A stretch of DNA of 64,000 nucleotides, from NCBI GenBank assembly GCA_021292165.1, contig CM037878.1:6140804-6204803 (forward strand), in the 5' to 3' direction. The notes under the pieces are model-generated. The model had not been told where the DNA came from. It did not search any database and was given only the letters and a program-made list of their open reading frames with translations. Origin of the DNA: Shinisaurus crocodilurus. Lineage: Eukaryota; Chordata; Lepidosauria; Squamata; Shinisauridae. Position numbers and translations under genes: made by a program. Positions 44,597 through 56,437 of this stretch are shown here, piece after piece. Numbering within the stretch: position 1 is the stretch's first letter; each line of letters starts with the position of its first letter.

Positions 44597-44633
44597 CATT
44601 ATTATTATTATTTTTATTATTATTATTATTATT

Positions 44634-44673
<40 letters not shown>
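44597..44673. repeat. (ATT)n(ATC)n tail microsatellite
   Basis: About a dozen ATT units pass into about 13 ATC/CAT units, directly at the 3' end of the L2 element. Such microsatellites commonly grow from LINE tails. Confidence 0.95.
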
Positions 44674-44674
<1 letters not shown>

Positions 44675-44675
<1 letters not shown>

Positions 44676-47012
44676 TATTTATCGTCCATCTGGCCAGCAA
44701 ACTGGCCACCCTGGGTGATGTACACAAGATAAAATACAGGATAAAATACATTCAAAACAGTATAAAATTTTAAAATCTTAGCCCACTCCATATTCCTGCC
44801 TGAACAACCATGTTTATAGTGAGCGGCGGAAGCTCAGCAGAGAGGGGGCATGGCAGAGGTCACTCGGGAGAGAGTTCCACAGTACGGGGGCCGCCACAGA
44901 AAGGCCCTCTTCCTAGTCCCCACTAGTCTAGCTGCTCTGGCTGAAGGGACAAGGAGAAGGCTGTCTGTGGCAGATCTTGTTGAGCGGCCTACTTGATGTT
45001 TCTGGAGACGCTCCTTGAGATAGACTGGACCGGAGCCGTATAGGGTTTGAAAGGTCAAAACCAACACCTTGAATTCGGCTCGGCAAGCAACTGGTAGCCA
45101 CTGCAGCTCCTTGAGTACTGGAGTGATGTAATCCCGCTGGCGGCTGCCTTGAACCAGGCAAGCCGCCGCATTCTGTACCAGCTGTAGCTTCCGGACCGTC
45201 TTCAAGGGTAACCCCACGTAGAGCGCATTACAGTAGTCTAGGCGAGAGGAGACCAAGGCATGAACCACTGGAGGGAGCAGATGATTAGGAAGGTAGGGGC
45301 GCAGCTGCCATATCAGATGGAGTTGATACAATGCCGGCCGGCTCACAGCTGACACCTGAGCCTCCAGCCACCTGAGTCTAGAATGACCCCCAAGCTGCGG
45401 ACCTGGTCCTTCAGGGGTAGATGTACCTAGTGATGGACACATTCGCCTCGCGCGGGCGTAGTGGGCCGAAATCGGCCCCGCTCACGTCCGCGCGGGGCTC
45501 ACGCAGGCTCGCCTGGCTCCAGCGGCGGCTCGCCTCTCCGTGGCAAGCCGCCCGCGCCGCCCGCGCTGGTCCCGTCACTTCCGCCACGCTGGAAGTGACG
45601 CGACGGGACCAGCGAGTCAGTCATGGCCTGCTCGAGCGGCACGGAGAAAGCTCTGCGCCGCTCAGAAGATCGAGCCAGGGGGCCTGCCGTCGCAGAGAGG
45701 TGAGCCGGCAGAGAGGCGAGCCCCCCGAACAACTTGGGTAAGACCACTAGATGTACCCCATTCAGCACCAGGTCAACATCCCCTAATCTCCCCTTGTCCC
45801 CCACCAGAAGTACCTCGGTCTTGTCGGGGTTCAGCTTCAGCATGTTCCTTCCCATCCAGCCACCCACTGACTCCAGGCACTTGGACAGGGTCTCAACGGC
45901 CAACCTCGGTGAGGACTTAAAACAGAGGTAGAGCTGCGTGTCATCCACATACTGATGACACCACACCCCAAACCTCCTGTTGATAGCTCCAGCGGCTTTA
46001 GGTAGATGTTGAATAACATTGGGGAGAGGATAGAACCCTGCGGCACCCCACAAGTGAGCGGCCGAGGGTCCAAAACCTCCTCCCTAAGAATTACCCTCTG
46101 GTACCTTCCAGAGAGGAAGGACCGGAACCACTGCAATACAGTGCCTCCCACGCCCAGCCCCTCCAGGTGGTTGAGGAATATACCGTGGTCAACGGTATCA
46201 AAAGCCGCTGAGAGATCGAGGAGGACTAGAAAGGAGCATTCGCCCCTATCCAAAGCCCTCCTCATATCATCCACCAAGGCGACCAAGGCCGTTTCCGTCG
46301 CATGTCCAGGCCTGAAGCCCGACTGGCACGGATCTAAGTAATCAGCTTCATCCAAGTGTGCCTTCAACTGAGCACCCACCACTCACTCAATCACCTTGCC
46401 CAGAAATGGTAAATTGGAGACTGGGCGGAAATTGTTCAGATCTTGGGGATCCAAGGAGGGCTTCTTTAGAAGCGGTCTTATTGCTGCCTCCTTAAGGGCT
46501 GATGGCATCACTCCCTCCTCGAGGGAGGCATTCACCACTGCCCTGATCCCCTCACCCAGTATCTCCCTGCAGCTCATTATGAGCCAGGACGGGCAAGGAT
46601 CAAGCAAGCAGGTGGTCGGCCTCACAGATGAAAGCACCTTGTCCACTTCATCAGAAGGAAGAAGCTGGAACTGATCCCACAAAACCGGTCTGCCATTGGT
46701 CTCCTCCCGCTCACTCCCCGTGTCCACGACGCACGAAATCCCACTCCTAATCCGATCAATTTTATCTGCGAAGTGCTTCGCTAAAGCCTCACAGGAGGCT
46801 TTAGACTGTTCCTTTGGGTCCGGAGCGGCTGGACCGACCAGACTCCGGACCACTTGGAACAGCCTCCTGGGGCAGCATTCCGCAGATGCAATGGAGGCAG
46901 CATAGAAATTCTTTTTTGCTGCCTCCACCGCCACCCGGTAGGCTGAAGATGCAGCTCTAACCCGTGTTCGATTGTCTTCGGAACAGGAAGACCATATCCT
47001 ATGTTCTGTCAT
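44675..47012 (-). mobile_element. L2-clade LINE, damaged, reverse transcriptase to 3' end (minus), interrupted by a hAT-like insertion
   Basis: On the minus strand the order is: pre-RT region with AAKKNFYAASIASAE (46950-46890), RT entry NFRPVSNLPFLGKVIE then a TGA stop where the family has a codon such as CGA (46383); motif A LLDLSAAFDTVDHG; motif B GVPQGSILSPMLFNIYL; motif C YVDDTQLY (about 45930, in another frame); DKTEVLLVGDKGRLGDV; then the hAT-like insertion 45428-45749; then SRLDYCNALYVGLP to the C-terminus, which has a frameshift after TRKRAF. The endonuclease is missing. It has at least one stop and two frameshifts, so it cannot be active. Confidence 0.93.
45428..45749. mobile_element. 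GC-rich hAT-like non-autonomous element, 322 bp
   Basis: The ends are TAGTGATGGACA and AAGACCACTA (imperfect inverted repeats). An exact 8-bp TSD GATGTACC (45420-45427, 45750-45757) splits the L2 sequence, which joins smoothly if the insert is removed. The interior is very CpG-rich: 'cgcgggcgtagtgggccg', 'gaaatcggccccgctcacg', and a hairpin of 'ctggtcccgtcac...gtgac...cgggaccag' (45566-45614). A relic is at 18953-19014. Confidence 0.85.
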
Positions 47013-47019
47013 GACAGCA

Positions 47020-48780
47020 TGGTGGGGTGTTCGTTGATGTGGGGGCAGTTATTTTTTTTTTAATTTCCCCCCTCCCACTGAAGTAAATGGGAGGCAAATT
47101 ATTTGTACCAGGTTTGGGGCTTGAATAAAGTTGCAGCATTGGCTGAAGTTTGGCTGTGGATTGAAGGGGTTATAGGATTTGGCACAAATGACTTCTGCTC
47201 CCCTGGGCTGCCCCGTCTCTGCCCTGTTTTAGCTGTTCCACCAGTGGAGTGTTCCACTGATTATTTTTCACGGTGGTGGACGTGGTGTATCTTGCCTTCA
47301 GTTTAGCATGGCAGGGCTTCCACCAAATCCTAAAGCCAGTGTATCTTCAGTGTAGGGTTATGCCAGTGGTAGGCAGCCTGATATCCTCCAGATGTTTTGA
47401 GCTACATCTCCCATAATCCCTGACAATTGGCCATGCTGGCCGGGGTTTATGGGAGTTGTAGTCCAAGACATCTGGAGAACACCAATTTGCCTACTCTTAG
47501 GGGTGTGTGTGTGTGTGTTAGATTAATGTGGAAAGAGAACAGAATGATGGATAAAAACATGAAAAAGTGACACAGGTCAGAAATTCACCCATCCCTAATT
47601 GCAACACCCAACCTAGTACATGGATATGTAGTCCTAAACCTGCTTGCGGCCACCTATTTTGTCGAGAAACCTTGGACGTGGGGGTTCAAGCAGAGATGTA
47701 TGAGACGTTCATGCAAAAAGGGGGGGAAAGCCAAGCTCGCCATCTGTTATGGATTTGAGTTGAGACAAGCTTCGAGATGGAATTTGGAGAACTTTGACGA
47801 GCTCCAGTTTTCCTGATTTGCCCGTCTCCAGGCTCAAGGGAGTTCAGTAGCTTCTTCCCCTGGCTCCCCTGCCACAAAGACAACCCTTCCATGGACTCAG
47901 TTTGCTGGCCCTGGTTACTTGTAGAATGAAAACAGAGCAAGAGGGAAAGTCACCAATGTGTAAAAAGAACGAAAGAGAAAGAAGTCTGCTCATGAGATAG
48001 CTGAGAAAAAATGTTCGAGCGCACTTGGAAAAACTTTTGGCCCCTGACAAAGGTGCATACCGAAACACGTTGGGCAATAAAATATTTCAGTTGGCACCAG
48101 ATACTTCTTTCTCTTTCATACTTGTAGAATGAGCCAGTTTTGACAAGGAAGAGCATAAGGGTTGTTGGTGGAAAGAGGTCAGAGAGAATTTTCTTGTCAA
48201 AAGGTGTGCAAGTGAGAATTGGCACTAGGTTGTCAAACTGACTCATTCCAGCTGCCAGCATGGAGTTCACTGTAACCTGTACAGAACCAAAGCCAGGAAC
48301 TGAAGGGAGTTTGCAAAGCATTTTCTTCTCGAATGCGTACACACACCCATTCCGATTCTATGTATTCAGCTCTCCTCTGCGCCCATGAAAATGCCTGTGA
48401 TCATTTGAAGCCGTTTTGCTGTGGCTTCAGTCTTGCCATCTTCTGGCTGTGAATGCGTCAGTCCTACTGTTATGGGATGTTTTGGGGGCCTTGGGAACAG
48501 CTAGCTCATGTTTCCGCAACACTGTGCCCCCCAGATGTGTTGGGAAAGGGCTTTTTGGGGTGGCACTCAGTTCTCCCAGTTTTCTTTTGGGAGCACTAGG
48601 CCACCCCCAACTCAAAGATTAAAAAGGCGAATGCTTGGCATGCTGTAATGTGTGACTTGGCTCACTTCCTCAAGCTGCCTGGAACCATTTGCCCCTCAGT
48701 GTCCACCGCATGGAGATTATCTGCTCAGTGCATGATGCAAAGTGGCTATCTAAGAAGAGCCTTGCTGGATCACAGCAGAG
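47020..48780. other. mostly unique intronic sequence
   Basis: No gene. Palindromic MITE family C at 47375-47492 ('ccagatgttttgagctacatctcccataatccc' in pieces and its mirror). A possible retroelement tail motif at 48040-48085. A half family C arm at 48525. Confidence 0.4.
47375..47492. mobile_element. palindromic MITE (family C)
   Basis: 'gtaggcagcctgatatcctccagatgttttgagctacatctccc' and 'gggagttgtagtccaagacatctggagaacaccaatttgcctac' (each broken here by description) are mirrored around 'ggccatgctggccgg'. Confidence 0.75.
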
Positions 48781-48786
48781 GCCCAT

Positions 48787-49180
48787 CTAAACTGGGCATG
48801 TTTAGCCTTCAGAAGAGGAGACTGAGGGGAGATATGATGGCACTCTTCCAGTACTTGAAGGGATGTCACACAGAGGAGGGCAAAGATCTCTTCTCCACCA
48901 TCCCAGGTTGCAGGACGAGGAATAATGTGGGCTCAAGTTACAGGAACCCAGATTCCACCTAAACATCAGGAAAAATTTCCTGACTGTCAGAGCAATAAGA
49001 CAATGGAATCAACTACCTAGGGAGGTGGTGGGCTCTCCCAATCTGGAGGCATTCAAGGTGCGGCTGGACAGCCATCTGTCAGGGATGCTTTGACCTGGAT
49101 TCCTGCATTGAGCAGGGAGTTGGACTCGATGGCCTTGTAGGCCCCTTCCAACTCTACTTCTATGATTCTATGATTCTAGT
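48787..49180 (+). mobile_element. CR1 LINE 3' end
   Basis: The plus strand reads [25 protein letters not shown], then CHTEEGKDLFSTIPGCRTRNN; one base change and a frameshift follow. The 3' end is 'ggactcgatggccttgtaggccccttcc' and (ATTCTATG)n. It is the same subfamily as 23516-24330 but opposite in orientation. Confidence 0.92.
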
Positions 49181-49257
49181 CCAGCATTTGGTTTCCAACA
49201 CTGTCCCATCAGATGATTCTGGAAGCCCATAAGCCTCAGGATGAAGGGGTGATAACC

Positions 49258-49335
49258 ATTATTATTATTATTATTATTATTATTAGTAGTAGTAGTATTA
49301 GTATTATTAGTATTATTAGTATTTATTATTTCTTT
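49258..49335 (+). repeat. (ATT)n/(AGT)n microsatellite
   Basis: ATT units with interspersed AGT, adjoining the 3' end of the L2-like element at 49336. Confidence 0.9.
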
Positions 49336-49945
49336 TCATTTCATTTCTGTACCGCCCAATAGCCGAAGCTCTCTGGGCAGTTTACAACAATTATAAAACA
49401 CAATAAAATACAATATAAAAATACAAACAATAAAAACATTGAAAATTTTTCACTAGACATTTTAAAAACAATTTTAAAATTACTTAAATAGCTAAGACAA
49501 GATTATAAAAAGTAGACTGGTTAAAAAAAAAAAGGGTGACATAACCACCACCCCATGTACTATTTGGACGGAGCTGTTAAATGCCTCAGCATAGAGGCAG
49601 TCATAACCTGGCACCGAAAGGATAGTAAAGTTGGCGCCAGGCGGGCCCCAGTGTGGAGCCTGTTCCACAGTTGGGGGGGCTACCACAGAAAAGGCCCTTG
49701 TTGCCGCCCTCCAAGCCTCCCTCGGGGGTGGCAGTCGGAGGAAGGCCCCAGATGTTGAGCGCAGTGTCCGGGTAGATTGTGGTTGGGAGCGGCTTTCTGT
49801 CAAGTATTGCGGTCCCAAGCCATGTAGGGCTTTAAAGGTTAAGACCAGCACCTTGACTCGGGCTCGGAAGCATACAGGCAGCCAGTGCAAGCAGGCCAGA
49901 ACTGGTGTTACATGTTCAGACCTCCTGGCCCCTATTTTCATTTTC
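49336..49945 (-). mobile_element. older L2-like LINE 3' end (minus)
   Basis: The minus strand reads RARVKVLVLTFKALHGLGPQYL and, in pieces, RSTSGAFLRLP and AFSVVAPPTVEQAPHWG. The 3' region has 'gtaccgcccaatagccgaagctctctgggc'. It is more diverged than the other L2 ends and belongs to a different subfamily. Confidence 0.8.
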
Positions 49946-49949
49946 GACC

Positions 49950-50030
49950 TGTTTTTCAGGACATTTCGAATGGGGAAAGTGCACATTTCTCCACGTATAT
50001 TCCAAAAGTGTGCACTTTCTCCCCATTGAT
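49950..50030. repeat. small inverted repeat 'aatggggaaagtgcaca'
   Basis: 'aatggggaaagtgcacatttct' is mirrored by 'agtgtgcactttctccccatt' within 65 bp. It resembles the gcacatttt-type hAT elements at 1984 and 53395, and may be a truncated one. Confidence 0.5.
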
Positions 50031-50035
50031 TAAAG

Positions 50036-50112
50036 CAGTGTTCAAAGCTGGCTGGGGCATGCTGGGAGTTGTAGGCCAAAAACATCTGGGGACCCCAGGT
50101 TGGAGAACACTG
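50036..50112. mobile_element. palindromic hAT MITE family A, left arm deleted
   Basis: Exact TSD GATTAAAG (50028-50035, 50113-50120). Only CAGTGTTC remains of the left arm, joined to the full right arm. It shows that loss of an arm happened after insertion. Confidence 0.92.
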
Positions 50113-50394
50113 GATTAAAGCATGAAAATATGTATTTTAAATGCACGTTTCAAAGTGCACATTTAAAAAACGACAACACATTTTCTGAACACGATCACAA
50201 ATTTTGAATTTGTGACCGTTTCTCAAAAAGAAAAAAAAAGGGGGGGGAAAGGCACTCCTGCCCACATCCATGTTCAGGATTGTGAATGGGACACGCTCAC
50301 ACGATTCGTGAACAGAAACAAAATTTTTCGTACATCTCTAGAAAAGGCCAGCAACTTCACTCGTGATCATGTGAAGTTGCCCTTATGGAGTCAG

Positions 50395-50560
50395 GCCCTT
50401 AGTGCATCTAAACCAGCACTCTCTACTCTGAGTAGCTCTCCCAGGCAAGGGTGTCTTCCACCCTCGGACCGGATAACCTTTTCACTGGAGATGCAGGGGA
50501 TTTGAACCCGGGACCTTCTGCAGGTGAGGCAGGTGCTCCAGCCACAGAGCTCTGACCCAG
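50395..50560 (-). repeat. tRNA-SINE (minus)
   Basis: 'ggatttgaacccgggaccttctgcagg' is the complement of a B box and 'gtgctccagccacagagct' of an A box. The tail at 50410-50440 is diverged. Confidence 0.75.
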
Positions 50561-50564
50561 CAGT

Positions 50565-53130
50565 ACAGTAATGACTAGTGTCAGGCCAGCCAGCTGCCAT
50601 TACGAAGCCAAAATAAAAGAAGAGAAAGGCTACGTATGCGGGCCTATGTTGCTCTTCTCAGCATAGTACAAAAAATTAAAGCATTTTTTGTTCTGAATTG
50701 GAATTATTTTTGTCAAAGGCAGGAAGAAAAAAATACCAGGGCAATTAATTAGGAAGCGTCATGAACAGAAAGAGGGCCATATTTCAATGGGGGGGGGAGG
50801 CAGGGGACCCCCCCCCACACACACATAATGTGGTGCTAATTAGATGCCCCTCTTTATTATCTCCCAAGAAAATGCTGGACCCCAAAATGTCTTTCAGGTG
50901 AACACCAGCTACGTTTTTAAGTGAAAACCTAAATAGACATGTGAATAAACTTGTATCATACATTACAGGCATACTCATTAGGGGTGCCTGATTTCGGCTG
51001 TGGCTCCTTAATTGAGTGTACACTTTTGCTGGTTAGCCTGGGTTGGCTTCTAGATTCAGCAATGCATCCATGACCATCCTGAGGGACAGAGTCGTATGGA
51101 AAACGTAACATGTCATCTGAGCTCTCCAGATACAGCTACGGAAGAAGTGCGAGCGGAGACTAAGAGGCTAATCTACGAATCACGAGAAAATCCACACTAA
51201 AGCTAAATGCTAAATATTTGTTTACTTTTATTTCTGCATTTTCTTAAGCCTCCGGGATCCCAGAGATTTGTTCTGGGTAGCTGTCTGTCTGTCTGTCTGT
51301 CTGTGGAGGGCCCATGGAGTGTCCCGGGGTCAGTCTGTGTTACATGAAAGGAGAGTTTGACTCTGTTAATTGGCCCTTATCAGAGCATAAGAGTGCTACT
51401 TATCATCCTTATGGAATAGTGAATGTCTTTCTCTCCTCCTCCTCCTTCAAAATTTTCCTTCGAAGGGTGATAAGGCCCACTTAACATTAGGTTTGGTATG
51501 TTGCTGCATTTGTCCGTCAAGTATAAGAAATTCTTAGCCCTCCCAGGATTCAGGAATAAGTTGCTACAAATGTGTCCTTGGATCTACCAATACAAAATTC
51601 TTCTTGTTAAAGCCAGACTCCCCCCCGCCCCTTTAGATTCCTAATTTATTGGAGTATCATTGAAACAATCCAGCAGCCCCAACAAAAAATACAATAAAAC
51701 TTGTTCCAGGGGAGCCTAACCATATTATTCTATTGCAGCAAACACATGAAATAATCTTGTGGCACCTTTAAGGGCCAATGGGCTCATTACGGCAGAAGCT
51801 TTTCTGGACCAGAGTTGGCTGTAGACTGCAAAAGCTTACTAAAACCATTGGCCTTTTTCAGCAATTCTAGAAAGTGGTCACTCAGTCTCCGCCGCTTGAG
51901 AGTCTCAGCTTGGTAGAAGAGCCACCAAAAACAGGCCTTTGAGTACATTGGCTTGATGTGAGGTTGGGATGGTCAGGTGCAGCTCTTGCCTGACTCTCAA
52001 GGTTGCAATAGGAAAGGACGAGTGGGGGTGTCCCTTAAGGTTTGTTGGGGTCAAGCTGTGAGACCCATGGCTTCTTGTGTCCTGGAAAGAGATGGGGAGC
52101 CAGGGCTTTTCTCCCCTTAATCTCAGAGGAGCACCCTAGTCTCAGTGGACCTGGGGGTGAAGTTATCTCGGTGCATTGGTCCGTGTTTACACGACAGGCC
52201 TGGGAAGCCTGTAGCGGCATTTCGTAAGAATTGTTTGCATGCTGTTTTTCTCAGGTGAGTCACTTCCAAAATGCTCTTAAACGCAGGATGCCTGTACTCA
52301 AAACAAGAGCGCTGTTTGTGCGACGACTGCTCTTTGCACGTCTCCATCACCTGGGGAATACCTCAGTGTTCCTGTTAGCCTTGTGCTACCGTTGGTGCCT
52401 GCTGCTTTGCAGCCCGGAAGCGTCTCCTCACCTGACCAGCCTGCGGGATCTTTCCTCTGGGGTCACTGGTTGTGAGGCAGCCGGGTGACCTGCTCTACAT
52501 TGTGTTTCTATTTGAGCGGAAGGGAGGAGGAGGAGAGGGAGAGATGTGGGCATATTTGCTTCTGACTGAGTCATGCTTTTGCCCGTTCATTCTTGGCAGT
52601 GGCTTGAACTAAATGGCTTGGTCAGTAATGCCGTTTGCTGGGGAAGGGCCACATCGTGTGACATGGCTCTGCGGTAGAGCTCGTGGCTTGCAAGTGGAAG
52701 TTCGGATGGGAGAACCACGGAGGCTCAGGTTCACCCAAGATTCTCCAAACGTGTATTTTGTCGCTCGGTTCGTCTTGTTCCTGTTCTCGTTTGTTCGAAC
52801 ACTCCTGTTCCTGTTGGGGATTTGTGAGCAGGGCAAGTCTGAATGAATTGCGAACTGAAATGAAATTCTCATTCATCCCTCTGTGGAAATTATGTCCCAA
52901 GTTCCAGTCCCCCTCGCACCTTTAGCTCAGGTAGCAGGGCTGGAGAGCCACTGCCAGTCAGAGCATAACTCAGGTTGAAGGTCCAGTTATGAGAATTTTA
53001 AAATGAGAATTTCCCCCAATCAAAAATGCACATTTCCCCCGATCAAATTAAAAAAAAAAAGATGCTCGCATTCGGGAACACGAACAAGGCGAACTGAGGT
53101 TCGAGGAGGAATTTAGAGAACCTCAATGAG
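50565..53130. other. unique intronic sequence, candidate regulatory blocks
   Basis: No gene. 51100-51300 and 51350-51660 look complex and repeat-free ('ctaaatgctaaatatttgtttac', 'ggcccttatcagagcataag'). 51730-51850 is a degenerate interspersed repeat ('cttgtggcacctttaagg', 'agaagcttttctgg'). 52970-53090 has a gcacatttt-type hAT scrap. A (CTGT)n lies at 51281-51304. Confidence 0.4.
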
Positions 53131-53139
53131 CTGGAGCAT

Positions 53140-53365
53140 CACATCGGCCATGAAACTCACTGGATGACTTTGGGCCGGTCACTGACTCTCAGCCTAACCT
53201 ACCTCACAGGGTTGTTGTGAGGATAAAATGGGGAGGAGGAGGAGGAGGAGGAGGAGGAGGAGGAGGAGGAGGAGAGGAGGAGGATTATGTAAGTCGCCTT
53301 GGGTTCCTTTCAGGAAAAAAGGCGGGGTATAGATATAATAAATAAATAAATAAATAAAATAAAAT
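53140..53365 (+). repeat. Sauria-type SINE, 5' truncated, with (GGA)n expansion
   Basis: 'gccatgaaactcactggatgac' to 'aggcggggtatagatataataaataaa'. A pure (GGA)n of about 18 units at 53231-53284 has grown from the SINE's own 'ggaggagga' word, as it has on a smaller scale at 13511. Confidence 0.9.
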
Positions 53366-53394
53366 AAAAATGTTTGTCGATTCCTAATTCTAGC

Positions 53395-53693
53395 TAGGGC
53401 TGCTGGAAAGTTTTTGTTCAGTCTGCATTTTTAAACGAACTGACATAATTCACACACTTCCTGGACTATTACATGGACCAGGATGCATCCATCCGTTGGA
53501 TTGCACACTTCTCAATTTTGCATACAAAAATGTGTGATTTGGAGGGAAATGTGTATTTTAGGGGGAAATGCATACAACTTAAATGGAAATGTTCATGTTG
53601 TTTTGATTAGAACATGTAGAAAATGGGACATAATGGACTTACGACTGAACACATGCTATGGACCGGAAATAGACTGATCTGTCCATCCCTAAA
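53395..53693. mobile_element. hAT-like element with TAGGG ends
   Basis: Starts TAGGGCTGCTGG and ends GTCCATCCCTA, flanked by AATTCTAGC on the left and AATTTTCTAGC on the right, an imperfect duplication. The interior has the 'aaatgtgt', 'gggaaatg' words of the 1984 element. Confidence 0.6.
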
Positions 53694-54183
53694 TTTTCTA
53701 GCAAGGACCTGAAGAATGTCTGGCAGTTTGTTGCAGGCTTTTCATTTGCTGTTCTTATGTTCTTTCTGGCAGAAATAAGATGACTTATCCAGTGTTTATA
53801 GTATAGTGCTCACTCAAGTCATCTTGTCAGATGAATGGCGACAGTGTAACAACAGTGTTGTTTCCCATTGGTCTCAGCAACGCAATTGTGAGATCTTAAC
53901 TCTTCTCTTTTCTGAAAGCTGTGGGAAAGAGGACTCTGTTCCATTTGGCCACTGACTCACCTGTCCCTTTGATGAGCTAACGTCTGTCTCCTGAACCTAC
54001 CCAGAGGGAGTGGGATAGGGTACTGGGAAGCTTTGTCTTCTAATCATGCTGAATGTATGTTTATGTGTTACATTCAGGAGTGTTACATTCGATTGAATTT
54101 ACCTTCCACTCCCTGGTATGTGCCCTTGGGGCCTTCACCAATCCTGTGAAGCTGCTACTCCTGGCAGCTGCTGGTGTCCTAAA

Positions 54184-54234
<51 letters not shown>
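54184..54234 (+). repeat. (GAT)n microsatellite
   Basis: Seventeen uninterrupted units, next to the 3' end of an old L2-like LINE. Confidence 0.97.
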
Positions 54235-54236
54235 CT

Positions 54237-54640
54237 TACAAAATTTATATCCCGCCCTTCATCCCAAAATGGATCCCAGGGTGGGTCACAATACACTATT
54301 TTTTTTCTTTATTTAAAATAATTTTTAGGCCACCTTTAAGAGTAGAACTCTCTCAATCTAGCAGTATAAAACCAATGAAAATGTAGAGCAGCCGGTCAGT
54401 ATCAAAATACATCATCCCCACTCAACTGTCTCACTGTAATACATAGGCCCACCCATCTAGTCAAAATACCTGTTAGAAATGGATTGTTTTCACCTGGCAC
54501 TGAAAGCCGATCAATGTTGGTGCCGGTCTAATCTCTGAGAGGAGAGTATTCCATAGCAAGCGTGCCACCAGCAAGAAGACCCTCTTATGAGTTCCAGAAG
54601 TCAGGACTTCAATAGCTGCTGGGATAACCAAAAGTGTCTC
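54237..54640 (-). mobile_element. old L2-like LINE 3' end (minus)
   Basis: 'atatcccgcccttcatcccaaaatggatcccagggtggg' (in pieces) is a typical 3' end. 'gaagaccctctta...gttccagaagtcagg' corresponds to the RAFSVAAP-like region. It is heavily mutated. Confidence 0.65.
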
Positions 54641-54888
54641 CCTGGCAGTCAGCAGATCTCAGTTCATGGGCAGGAGGATACAGGGAGAGGCATTTCTTTA
54701 TGTACCATTTTCTGTTAGAAGGAAATCAGTGACTGAGAGGAAGCTGCTGGCAGCCACTGGGAGCAGCAGAGAAATGTCCAAGAGCAAAGTTCATAGGAGG
54801 GGGAATAGAGGAATCCAGGAGACCATTGTTGTTGCCTTCATGTGGTTTCTTGACCTAAATGTAGTAGAGCTGCAAGCTTCAACTGAAC

Positions 54889-54995
54889 ATTAATCAGTGG
54901 GCTCTCCTTCCTTAGAGGTATTAAAGCTAAGTAGTGGTTTCCCTGCATCTACAGGGGGTTGGACTAGGTGACCTTCCAACTCTATGATCAGTCTA
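54889..54995 (+). mobile_element. CR1 LINE 3' terminus
   Basis: 'gtgggctctccttccttagaggtattaaagc' and 'gggggttggactaggtgacc' are the last bases before the CR1 tail. Confidence 0.75.
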
Positions 54996-55029
54996 CTAAA
55001 GCTTCCATTGATTGACTGGTGGGGCCAAT

Positions 55030-55155
55030 TTGAGTTGACTAGGTCAGCCGTCCCCAACCGAGTGTCCTGACTACCACCCCAGTTGGACTAACACCCCAAT
55101 CATCCCCAGCCAACATGACCATGATGATGATGATGATAGGAGTTGTAGTCCACCA
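55030..55155. mobile_element. palindromic MITE (family C) with (ATG)n
   Basis: 'cccagttggactaacaccccaatcatccccagcc' and 'ggagttgtagtccaccaca' face each other around a (GAT)n at 55112-55137. Confidence 0.6.
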
Positions 55156-55235
55156 CATAGAATCATAGAATAGTAGAGTTGGAAGGGGCCTATATAAGGC
55201 CATTGAGTCCAACCCCCTGCTCAATGCAGGAGAAG
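55156..55235 (-). mobile_element. CR1 LINE 3' terminus (minus)
   Basis: 'agaatcatagaatagtagagttggaaggggcc' in pieces, then 'gagtccaaccccctgctcaatgcagg'. Same subfamily as 23516. Confidence 0.85.
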
Positions 55236-55239
55236 TCCA

Positions 55240-56430
55240 TTAAGGGCACATGTCCTTATTCTTTGGGGGCTATTTTGGTGCCGATGGGTTCGTTCTTGAT
55301 TTACGAGAAATATTCGCCACGTTTTCAAGCTGTGTTCCAAAGTAGAGCAAAATTATTGTCATTGCTGGTCTGTCTTTAATAACCTGGTGCATTTTCTTTT
55401 CCTTCCTCACACATCTTGTGGGTTCATCAAGAGTTAAAGAAAAAAGTGATTTAATTTTTATTTTTTTAAAAAAAATCCTCTGAGTTTGGGCTGCGGGCAA
55501 TGTAGGTGAAACAGTGTGTTTTGGAGATGAATGTTTTTGCAGGAGGCAAGACGGAGCTTGCCGGGGAACATCTGCAACCAATCCGTTCTGTATGGGACGT
55601 GTTTGTGTCCCGGTGCTTGCTCAGACATGTTGTGGTGCGGCAGTAGCAAATATGTCTAAATGGGGAAGAGAGTGTGAGCTCAATGTTGGCTTCATAGCAG
55701 TGATTTTCTTTCAAAACTCCCAAGGAAGTGATTCTCTTGGTTGCATTTTGTAAGGGGAAAGAATCCATTAAAAAATCAGAATACGGGGAGTTGGGGGTGT
55801 GGGTTGTTTTTGGGGTGTGCGTGGAAGGTTCCCAAATGGATTACAGGATTATTTTCACACACGCACACGAACTCTGTTTGTTTATTTATTCATTTGTGTG
55901 GAAATGAGACAAGGGAAAAGGCAAACTGGGTTTGAAGAAGGAACACTTTTTAGGGTGGGGTCTATTCCCTATAGCGTTCTCTCAGCAGGTGTAAGGCTTT
56001 GCCTAAGCCAGTAAGCCAGTAGCTTACCCACATCCAGGGATGTAGGTTTGGTATGTGTTGTAACACCTCTTGAATCGGACATGGCATAGCCCAAGAAGAT
56101 CGCCGGTATAGCCATCGCTCATTGCTCGGTGCAGTCGGGGCGTTGTCCCACTCAGAGTTTGCTAAAGGGTTCGGAAGAGGTCCCAGTGCCTCCGGCGTGG
56201 CTTGCATTGTTCCCCCTTTCCAACAGGACATTCCGTTCTTGAGCTAGTGCACCGTTCATGGCCTTTAGTTTACTTTTGAGTCTCTCTTTCTCCCCCCCCC
56301 TCCTCAAAGTTAAGGCCCCAAAGCCCTTTCCCCCTCTATTTTGAAAAGATACCCCATTTGATAGTTCTGCAGTAGCTTCATCAGAACGGTTCTGCCTGCA
56401 TTCACATCACGGACTCTCCATTCCAGTCCT
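55240..56430. other. unique intronic sequence
   Basis: No gene or transposon is recognised. Confidence 0.4.
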
Positions 56431-56437
56431 GCTAGAG

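Noticed and set aside
45540..45920. Arg/Pro/Ser-rich open frame over the CpG-rich insertion
   Set aside because: It runs from the hAT-like element into L2 antisense sequence, so it is not a gene.
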